From positions 1-64,000 of the forward strand of contig NZ_MRTD01000004.1 of NCBI RefSeq assembly GCF_001956295.1: a stretch of 64,000 nucleotides of DNA. Direction: 5' to 3'. Below, piece after piece: positions 36,220-45,107 of this stretch. Positions within the stretch are counted from its first letter, which is position 1, and every line of letters begins with the position of its first letter. The translations under genes and the position numbers were made by a program. Source of the stretch: Paenibacillus sp. FSL A5-0031. GTDB taxonomy: Bacteria; Bacillota; Bacilli; Paenibacillales; Paenibacillaceae. The notes beneath the pieces are model-generated. The model had not been told where the DNA came from. It saw only the letters and a list, made by a program, of their open reading frames with translations, and ran no database searches.

Positions 36220-37173
36220 TTAACTATCGAAATCGGTTTGCGGATAAAAATATACCTTAATCGCTTCCTGCTTATTTAATAAATCAACGGCTTCTTGATA
36301 CCGATCAAACGTACAATGATGAGTTTGCAGACATTCCATGTTTAATTTCTTATTCCCCACCAGGTCGATCAGCAGCTCATGATCCCTTGGACCAACATTG
36401 CGGTATTTATAAGATTCCAGCTTCGTTCCCTTGTACCACAGATGCTCCGGATACTTCACATCTCCGCGAAGAACACCAAATATAACGATATGCTCATCTA
36501 CGTACTCAATCAGATTTTGCACAGAAGCGGCCGCCCCGACACAATCGTAGCCTAAATTGAATTGCTGACCCTGCAGCTCATCGACAAGGCAAGTCTCGCC
36601 AAGTCCAAGCTCTCGAACCTGTCGTACTCGCGTTTCATTAATATCCACTCCGATAACACGTGAAGCCCCCCAGAGGCGCGCCACCTGAATGGCCAGCATT
36701 CCCGCAGGTCCAAGACCGGACACGACGATAGATTTACCCCGCAGATCGCCAAATTGCATGATTCCAATTACTACACATTTCAATAGTTCAAGCGATACTG
36801 CTTGTTTATCAGAGATGTGATCTGGCAGTTTGATGAGCTCCTCTTCACGGAAGCATAAATACTGCGCATAAGCCCCATTACCATCCAAATGCTCAAGGGC
36901 AGCCACACGGTCCCCCACATTCAGCGTACGCACGCTTTTTCCCACCGATTTGACTACACCAGCCAGCTCATGTCCTGGAAACCCCGGGGGTAATGGGTAA
37001 TCGGGAGATTCATTATAATTAAACATATTGCGGCCAGCCATCATATTCATATCCCAGCGCGGACAAGTCGACACCATCGTTATTTCGACTAATACCTGAT
37101 CATCATGGGGCTGCGGAATATCATGGTCTAAAATGGTATACGTATTCGCTCCTGTAATTTGCAAAGCTTTCAT
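36220..37173 (-). CDS. Zinc-type medium-chain alcohol/sugar dehydrogenase
   Basis: MDR-superfamily dehydrogenase, 317 aa. The N-terminal GroES-like domain has a likely zinc-ligand Cys (VSTCPRWD) and GFPGHELAG, the GHE metal motif. The Rossmann domain shows VSGLGPAGMLAIQ and VIGVDINE, with the acidic residue favouring NAD. The structural-zinc Cys cluster is missing. It follows the SGNH hydrolase by 9 nt, with AAGGGTGA as ribosome binding site spanning that gene's stop. Oxidation of a deacylated sugar or polyol is plausible from context. Confidence 0.91.
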   Translation of the reverse strand: MKALQITGANTYTILDHDIPQPHDDQVLVEITMVSTCPRWDMNMMAGRNMFNYNESPDYPLPPGFPGHELAGVVKSVGKSVRTLNVGDRVAALEHLDGNGAYAQYLCFREEELIKLPDHISDKQAVSLELLKCVVIGIMQFGDLRGKSIVVSGLGPAGMLAIQVARLWGASRVIGVDINETRVRQVRELGLGETCLVDELQGQQFNLGYDCVGAAASVQNLIEYVDEHIVIFGVLRGDVKYPEHLWYKGTKLESYKYRNVGPRDHELLIDLVGNKKLNMECLQTHHCTFDRYQEAVDLLNKQEAIKVYFYPQTDFDS

Positions 37174-37182
37174 AGGACAGCA

Positions 37183-38193
37183 TCACCCTTCAATTAGATG
37201 TAAAAATGCTTGATAATAAAGCCAATGGCCATAATCATTTGGATGGTTAATATTATTGAGAAGAAGGCTCTCCGGCGTTTTTCCTGCTAGTAGTTCTCTT
37301 TTCCATATCTCATTCACATCGGCAACGCCGATATCATATTCCTTCCCCAAACGACGAAGAACTTCAGCGTAACCATCCATCAGCCCACTCGTATATTTCC
37401 ACAAGGGATTTGGCTCGCAAGGCGTAACAAGCACAATATCTGTTTCACAGCTCCGCATCGTAGATTCTATAATCGTTCGAATATTACTCTCGTAAATAGC
37501 ATAAGGTACTGCCACTTCTCCCTCGAATAGATTCTGATCATTCATCCCGTACCCTATCGTTAGAAGATCGGGTTGATTAGACACAATATCCTGCTCTATG
37601 CGGGCTGCGCCTCCCGTGCTTGTTTCTCCTCCTATTGCTTTATTAACAACACGAAGGTTTCCACCCGAGCTTATAGCAGATAGCCGATGCGCAAAACGTT
37701 GATAAAAAGTATAGCTATCCTCACTTGCCTCTCCGCCTTCGCTAATGCTGTCGCCAAAAACCACATAAACAGCTTCTTGTCCGGCATTAAGCTTTTTCAT
37801 CGTGTTTTTTAATAAACGACTAGCCCCTATGCTCAATCCGGCATTTAATTGATGTTGATGTTGCTCCCTCTCATATTCGTAGTCTATAAATACAGTAAAA
37901 CTGCGATTACTGTATTCCTCAAACAAATGATGATCGAAGTTCAGGTTTTGAAAGAATACATGGTCAGCCCAATCCCGTATGCTGCTTGCCACCGTTCTTG
38001 CAATCAGCCCAGTTTCATAATCAACAATAAAATCCTTTCCTTCTTTATAACTAACCGACTCCACATGCTCGGAATTCGTATGTGTTCTTAAGCTCAAGCT
38101 TCCTTTGACGATCGGGTGGAATCGCAGCTGCTGCTGTTCTTGCCCCACAAAAACGAGTGACTCCGCTGTTTGTTTCACGTTATGCACTGACAT
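37183..38193 (-). CDS. SGNH/GDSL-family hydrolase with N-terminal beta domain
   Basis: Esterase-like protein, 336 aa, cytoplasmic (no signal peptide). Residues 1-140 form an extra N-terminal domain, as in YxiM/RhaE-like carbohydrate esterases. The SGNH core has nucleophile S149 in FGDSISEGG and the GYGMND block with its Asn. The last block reads NINHPND, so the base His is present but the usual Asp three residues before it is Asn. The ATG follows GTGAGG. It lies between the importer and dehydrogenase genes. It probably deacylates an imported oligosaccharide; reduced activity is possible given the substitution. Confidence 0.88.
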   Translation of the reverse strand: MSVHNVKQTAESLVFVGQEQQQLRFHPIVKGSLSLRTHTNSEHVESVSYKEGKDFIVDYETGLIARTVASSIRDWADHVFFQNLNFDHHLFEEYSNRSFTVFIDYEYEREQHQHQLNAGLSIGASRLLKNTMKKLNAGQEAVYVVFGDSISEGGEASEDSYTFYQRFAHRLSAISSGGNLRVVNKAIGGETSTGGAARIEQDIVSNQPDLLTIGYGMNDQNLFEGEVAVPYAIYESNIRTIIESTMRSCETDIVLVTPCEPNPLWKYTSGLMDGYAEVLRRLGKEYDIGVADVNEIWKRELLAGKTPESLLLNNINHPNDYGHWLYYQAFLHLIEG

Positions 38194-38215
38194 TTAGCAA
38201 ACCTCACTCTCCCAT

Positions 38216-39034
38216 TTAACTTTTCACTGCCCCAGCCGTTAAGCCTTCAACGATGTACTTTTGCAAGAATAGATACAATAGAATGACCGGCACGGATACC
38301 ATAACCAAGTCAGCAAAAACCAGATTCCAATCCGAGGAATGCTGACCAAAGAAAAAGTATACGGTCAAGCTTAAGGTGAAGCGGCTCGCCGTATTTAAGA
38401 AATAAAACGGGGTAGTGAAGTCATTCCATACCGACATAAATGCAATAATTAGGACGCTGGCGCTTACCGGCTTCAGCAAAGGGAAAATAATCTTCCAAAA
38501 CAAGCCGTAAGGGCTAACTCCGTCAATCATTGCGGCTTCATCCAATTCTCTTGGAATGCTATGAAAAAAACCGATGTATACGTAGGTTAGAAAAGCATAA
38601 TTCCCAGCAATATAAAGCAAAATCACCCCTAAATAAGTACGAACCAGATGCAAATCAAACATCAGCATATACGTCGTAATAATGGAGGAAGGCAATATTA
38701 AGCCGGCAATAATAACCGTTTGCAGCAGCCTGCTCACCCGGTTATCTCTCCGTTGAATGAAATAAGCGGACAGTGAACAGAAAATAACGATAAAGAATAC
38801 ACTAATGACGGTTAAAATCGTTGTATTCCATAATGCCTGTGGAATCTTGGCATTTACGAACACATCTGAATAGTTATGCCATAGGTTCCATTTCGTCGGG
38901 AAGGATAATCCTAAATCTGAAGCCTCCGCCTGTGTTTTGAAGGAGTTCACAACGACCAAGTAGATAGGAATGGCGATGATACAGCTAATGAACACAGATA
39001 GAGCTTCCCATAATGTTTTACGCAATACTCGCAT
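38216..39034 (-). CDS. ABC sugar transporter permease, MalG/UgpE type
   Basis: CUT1 permease, 272 aa from the ATG at 39034 (GAGGG 8 nt upstream). The frame is also open at a GTG three codons earlier that overlaps the partner's stop. EAA loop: DEAAMIDGVSPY followed by FPLLKP. The C-terminus is VEGLTAGAVKS. It belongs to the classical MalFG-like branch rather than the LplB/YtcP branch used by the other three importers here, consistent with its shorter binding protein. The partner gene ends 5 nt upstream. Confidence 0.93.
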   Translation of the reverse strand: MRVLRKTLWEALSVFISCIIAIPIYLVVVNSFKTQAEASDLGLSFPTKWNLWHNYSDVFVNAKIPQALWNTTILTVISVFFIVIFCSLSAYFIQRRDNRVSRLLQTVIIAGLILPSSIITTYMLMFDLHLVRTYLGVILLYIAGNYAFLTYVYIGFFHSIPRELDEAAMIDGVSPYGLFWKIIFPLLKPVSASVLIIAFMSVWNDFTTPFYFLNTASRFTLSLTVYFFFGQHSSDWNLVFADLVMVSVPVILLYLFLQKYIVEGLTAGAVKS

Positions 39035-39039
39035 TCCAC

Positions 39040-39909
39040 TCACCCTCTGTTGTCTTTATTTAGATATTTGTTCGTTATGGATACAAGGACGAGAATGATC
39101 ACAAACAATAACAAGCTAGCGGCAGTCGCTTCCCCATTTCTTCCTTGCGAGAAACTTTTGTAGATCATTGTGTTAATTACGCTAGAAGCATTCCCTGGAC
39201 CGCCTCCAGTAAGCGCATAAACAATATCGAATACTTTTAATCCGCCAATGAGCGAAATAATAATGTTGGTATTCACAACGGGGAGAATCATCGGGAATAT
39301 AATATGCCTCTTCTGCTCCCAATTTGTTGCTCCGTCAATCTTGGCGGCTTCAATCATCTCTTTCGGAATGGTCTGAAGTGCTGCCAGAAACAAGATGACC
39401 GTTAATCCCGTCCACTTCCATATTTCAACAAAGGAAATGGAATACATCACGATATGGCTATTTGTAAGCCATTGTTGGGTTAGAAAACCAAGCTGAAGTT
39501 TCTCCAATAACACATTGATAAATCCACGGCTTGGATGATATAGAGCTGTAAATGCCAGTGATACAGCAATCGGGCTTAAGATAACGGGAAAGAAAAGGGC
39601 AGAGCGCAAGAAATTTGTCGTTTTCAGCTTTTGATTCACAAAGTTAGCTAATATAAATCCAAGTCCGACTTTACCGACTGTGGTGACCACTGTGAATATA
39701 AAAGTATTTTTGAATGCAATGGAACTGCTCGAATCATCAAATAGGGAAATAAAATTTTCAAACCCTACGAGCCGCGTGTAATGAAAGGTCGCGTCTAAAT
39801 TGGTGAAGGCATAGAAAAAATTTGAAATGGCTGGCCACACGAAAAAGATTAAAAAGATACAGAGACCTGGAGCTAGCATAGAGTACCTGTAGTAATGACG
39901 CTTCAGCAT
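39040..39909 (-). CDS. ABC sugar transporter permease, MalF/UgpA type
   Basis: CUT1 permease, 289 aa from the ATG at 39909, which has GGAGGG 7 nt upstream. Membrane helices begin at about residue 12 (PGLCIFLIFFVWPAI). The EAA loop is EAAKIDGATNW, and the loop signature GGPGNAS after VYALTG is typical of UgpA/MalF-like proteins. It is separated from the binding-protein gene by 89 nt holding a terminator-like hairpin that ends at its ribosome binding site. Confidence 0.93.
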   Translation of the reverse strand: MLKRHYYRYSMLAPGLCIFLIFFVWPAISNFFYAFTNLDATFHYTRLVGFENFISLFDDSSSSIAFKNTFIFTVVTTVGKVGLGFILANFVNQKLKTTNFLRSALFFPVILSPIAVSLAFTALYHPSRGFINVLLEKLQLGFLTQQWLTNSHIVMYSISFVEIWKWTGLTVILFLAALQTIPKEMIEAAKIDGATNWEQKRHIIFPMILPVVNTNIIISLIGGLKVFDIVYALTGGGPGNASSVINTMIYKSFSQGRNGEATAASLLLFVIILVLVSITNKYLNKDNRG

Positions 39910-39922
39910 ATAGTTGCCCTCC

Positions 39923-39961
39923 AAAAAAGAGAGAGGGTTTCTTTATTTCAGAAACACTCTC
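39923..39961 (-). terminator. Intra-operon attenuator hairpin between binding protein and permeases
   Basis: GAGAGGGTTTC (39931-39941) pairs with GAAACACTCTC (39951-39961) with one mismatch and a 9-nt loop. On the minus strand it is followed by TCTTTTTTGG, and that U-run abuts the GGAGGG ribosome binding site of the MalF-type permease. It should allow partial read-through so that binding protein exceeds permease. Confidence 0.7.
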
Positions 39962-39998
39962 CAAATTTGCTTTTCCTATCGACTATTTCTAGCAAGCT

Positions 39999-41375
39999 TT
40001 ACTTGAAGCTTGGATCACCCTTGGCTTTGGCGTTCTTCACTAATTCTTTCTGTTCCGCTTCTTGCACCTGCTCAGGAGTTTTCGCGCCTGCTACTAAATC
40101 CTGAAGGAAGGCTGGATAATCCCCAGCTGCATATTGAGTAATGCCACTTGAAGGACTGACACCAACTGGACCGGCTCTCCCTTCTTCTGCAAGCTTCTGA
40201 GCATCAAGCTCGGCAGGTGTCAGTAGCGTATTCGTAACCCCTTTAATCGTAGGTATACCACCCTCAGCACCGAAATATATATTCTGAGTCTCTACGGATT
40301 CAAAGTAGTTGACGAACTTCTGTGCTGCTTCTTGCTTACTTCCTTTTACTACATACACTGCACTTGGCGGGAAAATCCCGGCCATATTCTTGCCTGTATC
40401 ATTAAAGGGAATTAGGAATGATCCGATATCATTGACTTGATCTGGGAATTTCGTGGAAATGTCGCTCATGACCCAAGTAGCCATCGGATACATAGCTGCA
40501 TCTCCATTTGTCAGAGCTTTCTGTGCATTATCATACGTATCGGATAAAAAGTCTTTGTTTACATAACCTTTATCAACAACATCCTTAAGGAACGTAATGC
40601 CTTGTCTCTTGGCAGTAAAATCGGACATCGTTCCTTTATTCGTATATGCATTATTTGTTATTTCCTGCAGGTTATCCTGTGCTGCACCGGATTGAAGTGA
40701 TGGAATTTGCAAGGTCCACGCATCTTTGGCCGACAAATACACCGGAACCTTCCCCGCTTTACTAACCGCCTCAGATAAGGCCCAGAATTCTTCCATTGTG
40801 GTTGGGATTTGCAAATTCAAGCTTTCAAAAACCTTTTTGTTATATAGCATAACTGCCATATTTGATCCCCCGAAAGGAGCAGCATAGAAGGTCCCCGACG
40901 AAGCAAATGCATCTATCCATATATCCTTGTTGAAGTTAGCCATCCAGGGTTGATCGTCTTGCGGAACGAACTGCTCCTCTGGCTTACCTAAGCCGTCGCT
41001 TTCTTTAACAGCTGGATAGAAGAACAATAAATCCGGCTTGTCATTCGTAGCAAATCGAGTTTTGATTAGATTATCTCCATCAGTACCCTCTGGAAGCTTC
41101 TCGATTTCTAAAGTGAAGCCCATTTTTTCAGATGCATCCTTCAGTACAGCTTCCATACCGCCCTTTAACCAGCTCGTGTGCATAAGTGCTTTTAATGTGA
41201 CCTTTTCTATCGGTGCTGATGGTGATGCATTTTCTGTAGTTGGAGCAGCAGTGCTCTCCGATGGCGTATTCGTTGCATTACCGTTATTCTTCGCTCCTGC
41301 ACAAGCTGCTAAAACAAGCAAGGTAAGAACCATTACCATCCATAACAGCGTTCTCTTTGTGGTGAGACCCCTCAT
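39999..41375 (-). CDS. ABC transporter sugar-binding lipoprotein (MalE-type)
   Basis: Extracellular binding lipoprotein, 458 aa from the ATG at 41375, which has GGAGG 7 nt upstream (a second in-frame ATG at 41381 is too close). The lipobox is V-L-A-A-C with Cys25. A Thr/Ser/Pro-rich linker and a family-1 binding domain of MalE-like length follow. It is the first gene of the seven-gene operon 41375-34145. Its promoter matches that of the SLH gene at 34042, so binding protein and surface enzyme are probably induced together. The substrate is unknown. Confidence 0.93.
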   Translation of the reverse strand: MRGLTTKRTLLWMVMVLTLLVLAACAGAKNNGNATNTPSESTAAPTTENASPSAPIEKVTLKALMHTSWLKGGMEAVLKDASEKMGFTLEIEKLPEGTDGDNLIKTRFATNDKPDLLFFYPAVKESDGLGKPEEQFVPQDDQPWMANFNKDIWIDAFASSGTFYAAPFGGSNMAVMLYNKKVFESLNLQIPTTMEEFWALSEAVSKAGKVPVYLSAKDAWTLQIPSLQSGAAQDNLQEITNNAYTNKGTMSDFTAKRQGITFLKDVVDKGYVNKDFLSDTYDNAQKALTNGDAAMYPMATWVMSDISTKFPDQVNDIGSFLIPFNDTGKNMAGIFPPSAVYVVKGSKQEAAQKFVNYFESVETQNIYFGAEGGIPTIKGVTNTLLTPAELDAQKLAEEGRAGPVGVSPSSGITQYAAGDYPAFLQDLVAGAKTPEQVQEAEQKELVKNAKAKGDPSFK

Positions 41376-41397
41376 GTTCATTCCTCCAAATTTGTGA

Positions 41398-41411
41398 TGT
41401 AAATGCTTACA
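41398..41411 (-). promoter_or_regulatory. Cre-like palindrome before the binding-protein operon
   Basis: TGTAAGCATTTACA on the minus strand is a near-palindrome, with one change (CG to CA) from an ideal cre. It lies 6 nt past the -10 box, in the same place as the site at 34065-34078. Confidence 0.5.
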
Positions 41412-41417
41412 AAACCA

Positions 41418-41482
41418 ATGTTATGTTTTTTGCTTCTTATCGTAAATGGCGAATTTGAAAGTACTAGGGGAAATATTTCACA
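41418..41482 (-). promoter_or_regulatory. Promoter and activator element of the binding-protein operon
   Basis: Minus strand: -35 TTTACG (41441-41446), 17-bp spacer, -10 TAACAT (41418-41423). The element 41441-41482 shares 34 of 42 bases with 34108-34149. It is also upstream of the divergent kinase gene (41533), so one bound regulator could act in both directions. Confidence 0.7.
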
Positions 41483-41532
41483 CTGGCCAAGGCTGCATTT
41501 TTAATGTGTTATACTGAACGGGGAGGTCGTCT

Positions 41533-43350
41533 ATGCTGTCTTTCAAAAATTTACAAACGAAATTATATGTGACTTATTCGCTTGTCCTCATCGTCATTGC
41601 ACTCATTATCAGCACTCCGATGTATGTATATTTGAAAAATAATATTGAAACCAATTTAAAAGAAAATGTGGACAAGCTTGTAAGCGGTTACTCCAATGCT
41701 CTGGATGTTTATTCCACCATTAATAACAACGTAACCACCCAGCTATATATTAATCGTGACAATTCCAGCTATACTGCCGTCCAATATTTAAGCTCTATCG
41801 CCTATCTCAAAAATACGAGTCCCACCGAAACGTTACAGTCCGAAAAGGCCATTCAAAACTCCCTTTACTTGAATGCTGCCGTCTATCAAACGATTCATAG
41901 GATTAATTTGTTTACGTCAAAAGGTGATTTCTACTCAACTAACGAAGCTGACGTAGATATTATGCAAACCATCCTTGCGAATGATGGATTTAAGAATGTT
42001 CAAGCTGCGAAGGGCTCTTCCTTATTGAATTTTTCGGAGAAGGACAGATGGCTATCCCGTGATTCCGAAGCCGTCTTTTCATTTCTGCGTCAGATCAGCT
42101 GGGACTCGCATCCCGTTGGTTTTCTTGAAATCCAATTCAAAGCCTCCGATTTATTGCATGTAGAGGAATTAGATTCGAAGCAGGATAAACAAATTATGAT
42201 TGTACAAGCGGGCCAGGTTCTTTATTCGACTACTCCCCTTCCTACAGAAACCTCTTCCCACAAGCTATCTGCTATCCTTAATAAGGTTGGCATAGCAAGT
42301 GCAGGGAACGGGTTCATGACTAATGAACAGGGAATAGATGAATTTTTCATGTACCAGACCTCTGAGAAAACAGGCATAACCATTGTGGCCATTATTCCGA
42401 AATCCCAATTATTTGCGCCTTTGCTCTTATTTCGTAATGTCACGATCATAAGCGTTCTACTCCTTATTGCCATCTCGGTTTTTGTTTACTTTATTCTCGC
42501 CAAAATTTTAACGCATCCTCTTAAAAAGCTAAAAAAAGCGATTGATTCTATTAATTTAGGTGAAACCAATCAAGCCTTTATTGAAAATAAATTTCATATG
42601 GGTGAAATCGAAATTATTAACCGTTCCTTTCTAGCCTTGAACCAGCGTTTACAAGATAGTCTTGAGGAGACTGTTCAATTCCGAACCTTGCAAATGCAAG
42701 CAAAATTCGATGTGCTTCAAGCTCATATCAATCCTCATTTTTTATTTAATATGTTAGGTGTCATTACCGTTTTATCAGATAGAGGCCAGCAAAAGGCTGT
42801 ATCGGACACAAGTAGAAAACTTTCTCAATTCTTACGATATTCGATTTCCTCCGGCTCGTCGATCACAACCGTATGTGAGGAGCTAGAATTCGCACAGCAT
42901 TATTTGGATCTATTAAAATCTCGCTATCAACACCGGCTACATTATGATATAGAAGTTCCTGAATGGCTTTTAAATATTCAAATTCCCAAATTAATGATTC
43001 AGCCTATTATAGAAAACGCCATTCAGCATGGTTTATCGGATAGCGATAAGCAATTGAAAATTCAAATTATCGGTAAAATAATTGAAAATAAGTGGGAGAT
43101 ACGAATCAGTGATAATGGTGTCGGGTTTGACCCTGCTTCTTTGGAAACGTTGAAGCACAACATTCAAGGCTATCTTGAACGCATTCAAAATAATCAAACA
43201 TTAAACGAGCCTATTTCAATTGGAGGAATGGGCCTAGTGAATACGATTGCTAGACTTCAGCTCATGTTCAAGGAGCAATATCAATTCTCCTTCGGCAATA
43301 ACGAGGATTGCGGAGCCTATGTATGTTTCCATGGCTACATCAAACTTTAA
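41533..43350 (+). CDS. YesM-type sensor histidine kinase
   Basis: 605-aa membrane kinase. TM1 is at about residues 11-33, then an extracellular domain to ~298, TM2 at ~300-323, and HAMP. The phospho-acceptor region has H402 (HINPHFLFNM). ATPase motifs include the N-box (IENAIQHGL) and G-box (SDNGVGFDP), then GMGLVNT. The ATG follows GGGGAGG at 6 nt. It is transcribed divergently from the binding-protein operon and is followed 40 nt later by its response regulator. The stimulus is probably the sugar carried by the adjacent importer. Confidence 0.95.
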   Translation: MLSFKNLQTKLYVTYSLVLIVIALIISTPMYVYLKNNIETNLKENVDKLVSGYSNALDVYSTINNNVTTQLYINRDNSSYTAVQYLSSIAYLKNTSPTETLQSEKAIQNSLYLNAAVYQTIHRINLFTSKGDFYSTNEADVDIMQTILANDGFKNVQAAKGSSLLNFSEKDRWLSRDSEAVFSFLRQISWDSHPVGFLEIQFKASDLLHVEELDSKQDKQIMIVQAGQVLYSTTPLPTETSSHKLSAILNKVGIASAGNGFMTNEQGIDEFFMYQTSEKTGITIVAIIPKSQLFAPLLLFRNVTIISVLLLIAISVFVYFILAKILTHPLKKLKKAIDSINLGETNQAFIENKFHMGEIEIINRSFLALNQRLQDSLEETVQFRTLQMQAKFDVLQAHINPHFLFNMLGVITVLSDRGQQKAVSDTSRKLSQFLRYSISSGSSITTVCEELEFAQHYLDLLKSRYQHRLHYDIEVPEWLLNIQIPKLMIQPIIENAIQHGLSDSDKQLKIQIIGKIIENKWEIRISDNGVGFDPASLETLKHNIQGYLERIQNNQTLNEPISIGGMGLVNTIARLQLMFKEQYQFSFGNNEDCGAYVCFHGYIKL

Positions 43351-43390
43351 CATAAGTTCCCTAACGTATCATGTAATGGAGGCGGCTGCC

Positions 43391-44944
43391 ATGAGGATTA
43401 TGATTGTTGATGATGAACCCTTCTACATGGATCATCTTAAAGAAGTAATTGAAAACAGCGACTTTAGCAAAAGAGAGCAGACCCAGATTGTCGCCCAATG
43501 TATTAGCGCTAGCCAGGCACTGGAAGCCATACCGACCGTTCAACCCCATTTAATCTTTACCGACATTAAGATGCAGCTCATGAACGGGATCGAGTTTGCA
43601 GCCATCATTCGGCAAAATTGGCCTCATATCATCGTCGTAATCGTGAGCGGTTACTCATCCTTTGAATATGCCCGGGATGCCATTCGGGCCAATGTGGAGG
43701 ATTACCTCGTCAAGCCGGTTGATCCTACAATTATCGAACAATTATTAGATAAGACGAACACACGCATCAGCATGGAATCCTATCTTCAGCAGCAATCTTT
43801 ATTAAATGAATTGCTCGAAAACAAGAGTATAGAGGGAAGTATCCAAACCACTTTACAGCAGTGCTTTCCATTCTCTAGCTATTATGTGTTTTGCTTCAAC
43901 AAACCTTCACCTTTACAAGACATGGAACGATCTCCTTCTCTGACGGAGCAAGAAATTCACAACAAATTATCGTCAAATCCTTTATTGCTAAAGAACGAGA
44001 AGGCTTGGATCATTTCAAGAAATGATTTCAAAAGGGGATTTATTATCCTCGGATTATATCAATGCGGCGACCAGAGGATTAAACAACTTGCTGAGGAAAT
44101 TGTACTGATAATTGGCGATTCAGGCAGTCACCCTTCCATCGCCGTTAGCCGAAGCTTTAACGATATCAGGCAGCTTCACCAGGTTGCGAACCAGCTTCAC
44201 GATGAGCTGTACCATCAACTGGTCATTGGACAATCCAAGACGATCTTTTTATCTGAGCAACAACCCACTTTAGAAAAACTCAATCTGCTCCTAAGCAGCA
44301 CCGATGAGAAGAAAATTGTTATTGCGGTGGATAAAAAGGATTGGAAGCTGTTAAAAAAAATTATTTTCCATTGGTTTGAGCAGTGGGAAGAGCACTCCTG
44401 TCCGAACCTCTATATACAAAGAAATGGCAAGCAAATGGTTCAATGGTTAGAAAAGCATTTCCGCACATTAGAACCCCTCACAAGTATCACAACGGAGAAA
44501 GAAATGGAGGAAATCATTGAATCCGCCTACTCCTATTCAAATGCTGCTGAGGATATCTGGAACTTGCTATCGCATATTTTCCGATTTGAAGACCATGACC
44601 CCGCCAGTAACAAAGGAGTCCGATTAATTGAACAAATCTCCGACTATTTATCCGCAAATTTGAGCGAAACAATTTCAATGACTCATATTATGGATCGATT
44701 TCAAATTTCGAGCACCCATTTAGGAAATCTATTTCGCAAGCATCATGGGGAAACCTTTGTCGAATATTTAACTACTCTCCGCATTAATAAAGCGAAGGAG
44801 CTCATGCGAATTCATCCAGAGATGCCTCTAAAAGAAATTTCTGAAATTACAGGTTATACAGATCGGCACTATTTCACCAAAGTATTTAAGCTCGTTACAG
44901 GTAAATCCCCGACAGATTATAAAGATCAGCTCCTTCAGGAATAG
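43391..44944 (+). CDS. YesN-type response regulator with AraC DNA-binding domain
   Basis: 517-aa response regulator from the ATG at 43391 (GGAGG at 8 nt). The frame stays open back to 43247 inside the kinase gene, but that region has no start support. The receiver has acidic D7-D8 and phospho-acceptor D58 (FTDIKM), with the Ser and Lys motifs VSGYSS and LVKPVD. A middle region of no named fold leads to C-terminal AraC helix-turn-helix motifs (IMDRFQISSTHLGNLFRK; ISEITGYTDRHYFTKVFK). It probably binds the elements at 34108-34149 and 41441-41482. Confidence 0.95.
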   Translation: MRIMIVDDEPFYMDHLKEVIENSDFSKREQTQIVAQCISASQALEAIPTVQPHLIFTDIKMQLMNGIEFAAIIRQNWPHIIVVIVSGYSSFEYARDAIRANVEDYLVKPVDPTIIEQLLDKTNTRISMESYLQQQSLLNELLENKSIEGSIQTTLQQCFPFSSYYVFCFNKPSPLQDMERSPSLTEQEIHNKLSSNPLLLKNEKAWIISRNDFKRGFIILGLYQCGDQRIKQLAEEIVLIIGDSGSHPSIAVSRSFNDIRQLHQVANQLHDELYHQLVIGQSKTIFLSEQQPTLEKLNLLLSSTDEKKIVIAVDKKDWKLLKKIIFHWFEQWEEHSCPNLYIQRNGKQMVQWLEKHFRTLEPLTSITTEKEMEEIIESAYSYSNAAEDIWNLLSHIFRFEDHDPASNKGVRLIEQISDYLSANLSETISMTHIMDRFQISSTHLGNLFRKHHGETFVEYLTTLRINKAKELMRIHPEMPLKEISEITGYTDRHYFTKVFKLVTGKSPTDYKDQLLQE

Positions 44945-45030
44945 GAGTTCGAGATTTAGGAATTATCCTCCTAATCAGATTTTATAAGTATTAAGACAGA
45001 CTAAAGCGCCAGCGTTCCATTTCAAACCTA

Positions 45031-45085
45031 GAAAAAAGAAAAGAACTTCTTACACCCGCTCCCAGCGGAGCGTCTAAGAAGTTCC
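45031..45085 (-). terminator. Terminator after the SLH glycosidase-like gene
   Basis: GAACTTCTTA (45043-45052) and TAAGAAGTTC (45075-45084) form an outer 10-bp stem enclosing a second stem (CGCTCC/GGAGCG). On the minus strand it is followed by TTTTCTTTTTTC. A related ~50-nt copy occurs at 56015-56069. Confidence 0.88.
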
Positions 45086-45107
45086 GATCTATACAACATG
45101 GTTTTTG

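Noticed and set aside
43247..43390. N-terminal extension of the response regulator overlapping the kinase gene
   Set aside because: The receiver domain begins exactly at the ATG at 43391, which has a good ribosome site; the extension lacks any start support.
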